Origin: Oscillospiraceae bacterium
Lineage (GTDB): Bacteria > Bacillota > Clostridia > Oscillospirales > Oscillospiraceae
Reading direction: 5' to 3'
DNA: 33,042 bases
Assembly: GCA_015067565.1 (NCBI GenBank)
Contig: SVMF01000023.1
Coordinates: 1 to 33,042, forward strand
The position numbers were made by a program, and so were the translations under genes. Every line of letters begins with the position of its first letter. Position 1 is the first letter of the stretch. This document shows, piece after piece, positions 32,201 through 33,042 of the stretch. The notes under the pieces were generated by a model. That model was given only the letters and a program-made list of their open reading frames with translations. It had not been told where the DNA came from and ran no database searches.

Positions 32201-32914
32201 ATGGAAATTAAAATTTTGCATATGTTCGGCGACGTGATGAACCTGTACGGAGAGTATGCCAACATGGAAGTGATGAAGCGCTATCTGACAGATCTCGGCT
32301 ACGATGTCTGCGTGGACACGCTGTCTCTTTATGAGCGCAAGGACATTTCCGGCTATGATTTCTACTACATGGGATCGGGCACGGAGAAGAATCAGAAGCG
32401 TGTACTGCCCGAGCTGAAACACTATGAGCCTGCGGTGAAGGCTGCTTGCGAGAGCGGAAAAACGATGCTCTTTACGGGCAACAGCTTCGAACTCCTCGGT
32501 TCAAAGATCACCGCTGCAGACGGTATGCAGTATGAAGGCTTGAATCTTGAAGATTTCGTGACGATAGAGGGCAAGCGCCGCATCGTCGGCGATGCGATTG
32601 CGCAGTTGGGTGAGCAGAGGTTTGTCGGTTTTATCAACAAGTGCGGCAAGACAAGCGGAATTAAAAACTCTCTGTTTGAGATGCGTATGGGTTTTGGAAA
32701 CGACAAGGAGAAGGGGACGGAGGGGCTGCGGATCCGCAATTGCTTCGGCACCCATCTGACCGGCCCGATTATGGTAAAGAACCCGAATTTCCTTGCTATG
32801 ATTGCAGGCCTTGTGATAGGTGAGGAGCTGCCTGCACCGACCTACGAAGCCATGAAACGCAGCTACGAAACCACGCTAAAGGCTTTGGAAGCTCGTCTGA
32901 GTGAGCAAAAGTGA
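32201..32914 (+). CDS. gatD: GatD-like amidotransferase-fold protein lacking the triad
   Basis: The protein has 237 residues. Fold and neighbourhood are those of GatD, the glutaminase subunit that feeds ammonia to MurT: MFGDVMNLYGEYAN at the start, a GSG turn near 52-55, then ADGMQYEGLNLEDF and GTHLTGPIMVKNPNF. However, the nucleophile elbow reads LFTGNSFELLG where GatD has LTICGGYQFLG, so the catalytic Cys is Gly. The LHG histidine is Thr (HLTGP), with a His two residues earlier. The two sites are 80 residues apart and not in a low-quality region; the frame is intact. It is therefore unlikely to hydrolyse glutamine by the usual mechanism and may act as a structural or ligand-binding partner. 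The start at 32201 has GAGG 6 bases upstream. Confidence 0.82.
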   Translation: MEIKILHMFGDVMNLYGEYANMEVMKRYLTDLGYDVCVDTLSLYERKDISGYDFYYMGSGTEKNQKRVLPELKHYEPAVKAACESGKTMLFTGNSFELLGSKITAADGMQYEGLNLEDFVTIEGKRRIVGDAIAQLGEQRFVGFINKCGKTSGIKNSLFEMRMGFGNDKEKGTEGLRIRNCFGTHLTGPIMVKNPNFLAMIAGLVIGEELPAPTYEAMKRSYETTLKALEARLSEQK

Positions 32915-32918
32915 TAAA

Positions 32919-32949
32919 GGGGCTGTCTCATTAAAAATGGGGCAGCCCC
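32919..32949 (+). terminator. Hairpin after the gatD-like gene (terminator or IS end)
   Basis: GGGGCTGTCTCATT pairs with AATGGGGCAGCCCC through a 14-bp stem that includes two G-T pairs, 5 bases after the stop codon. It is followed by A-rich rather than T-rich sequence, so termination may be weak. The left arm resembles the GGGGCTGTCTCA ends that I associate with some insertion sequences. Confidence 0.6.
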
Positions 32950-32958
32950 AGAAAAATA

Positions 32959-33003
32959 CATCGACCGGCATTGTACAAAGAGCTGTACAAATGCCGGTCG
33001 ATG
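32959..33003. repeat. Inverted repeat at the window edge
   Basis: CATCGACCGGCATTGTACA (32959-32977) pairs with TGTACAAATGCCGGTCGATG (32984-33003) with one unpaired base and a 6-base loop. Confidence 0.85.
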
Positions 33004-33012
33004 GCGTATAAT
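32984..33012 (+). promoter_or_regulatory. Promoter reading out of the window
   Basis: TGTACA (32984-32989) and a perfect TATAAT (33007-33012) are 17 bases apart, the first being in the right arm of the inverted repeat. A gene is probably encoded just beyond the window; a GTG at 33019 opens a frame to the edge (MNNNNTQV) but has no ribosome binding site. Confidence 0.5.
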
Positions 33013-33042
33013 TATGGTGTGAATAATAACAACACGCAGGTA

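Larger units (their letters stand above)
32919..33042 (+). mobile_element. Possible left edge of an insertion sequence (cut by window)
   Basis: A GGGGCTGTCTCA-type arm, a second strong inverted repeat and an outward promoter follow one another in 124 bases, as seen before transposase genes of some IS families. No transposase sequence is in the window, so this rests on pattern only. Confidence 0.3.

Noticed and set aside
33019-33042. Start of a transposase gene (GTG, then four Asn codons)
   Set aside because: Only eight codons are in the window, there is no ribosome binding site, and the start lies too close to the -10 element.

Overview
The window looks like chromosome of a Gram-positive, endospore-forming Clostridia, most likely in the Oscillospiraceae/Ruminococcaceae neighbourhood. 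The evidence is a yunB sporulation gene, a SpoIIIE/FtsK translocase next to a TepA-type protease, a MurT/GatD-like pair, a TSCPD-family and a DUF6472-type small protein, GGAGG ribosome binding sites, and CxxC-repeat secreted proteins. The assignment is inference from gene content, with no database search. Genes are dense on both strands. I saw no tRNA, rRNA or CRISPR array.

Layout. (1) 1-207 is the 3' end of a secreted-protein gene whose last 69 codons nearly duplicate the end of the large gene at 17600-23143, in inverted orientation. (2) 270-6070 is a promoter-to-terminator operon of six genes: a nucleotidyltransferase-fold protein, an RmlA-type sugar nucleotidyltransferase, a TIGR03960-like radical SAM enzyme, its DUF2344 partner, a small Cys protein, and galE. 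(3) 6073-8486 (minus) encodes a lipoprotein and a membrane-anchored amidase. (4) 8548-10152 (minus) is an ABC-F ATPase. (5) htpG (plus) sits behind a sigma-A-like promoter and a near-consensus CIRCE operator. (6) A TSCPD protein (minus) is divergent from tepA, a divergent uppP homologue, ftsK/spoIIIE and an ECF-transporter S component (plus). (7) After a hairpin-rich 296-nt intergenic stretch comes a 1847-residue secreted protein (minus) with a PI-PLC-like domain, many CxxC repeats and a duplicated C-terminal lobe. (8) An acyl-CoA ligase-like gene is translationally coupled to a DUF1624 membrane acyltransferase (minus). (9) pcrA, yunB and ligA run on the plus strand, then murT and a gatD-like gene from their own promoter. 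(10) The window ends in inverted repeats and a promoter that may be the edge of an insertion sequence.

The common theme is the cell envelope: sugar nucleotide supply, undecaprenyl-phosphate chemistry, lipid II modification, secreted and lipid-anchored enzymes, and surface acylation, mixed with housekeeping DNA repair and chaperone genes. The most unusual point is the MurT/GatD-like pair. By alignment from memory to the Staphylococcus aureus enzymes, all three members of the glutaminase triad are replaced (GatD Cys to Gly, GatD His to Thr, MurT Asp to Glu). This suggests a divergent Mur-ligase/amidotransferase-fold system with a different nitrogen source or a different reaction. Further oddities are an ABC-F protein with one degenerate ATP site, a UppP homologue lacking the PGxSRSG arginine, and an RmlA lacking a metal-binding Asp.
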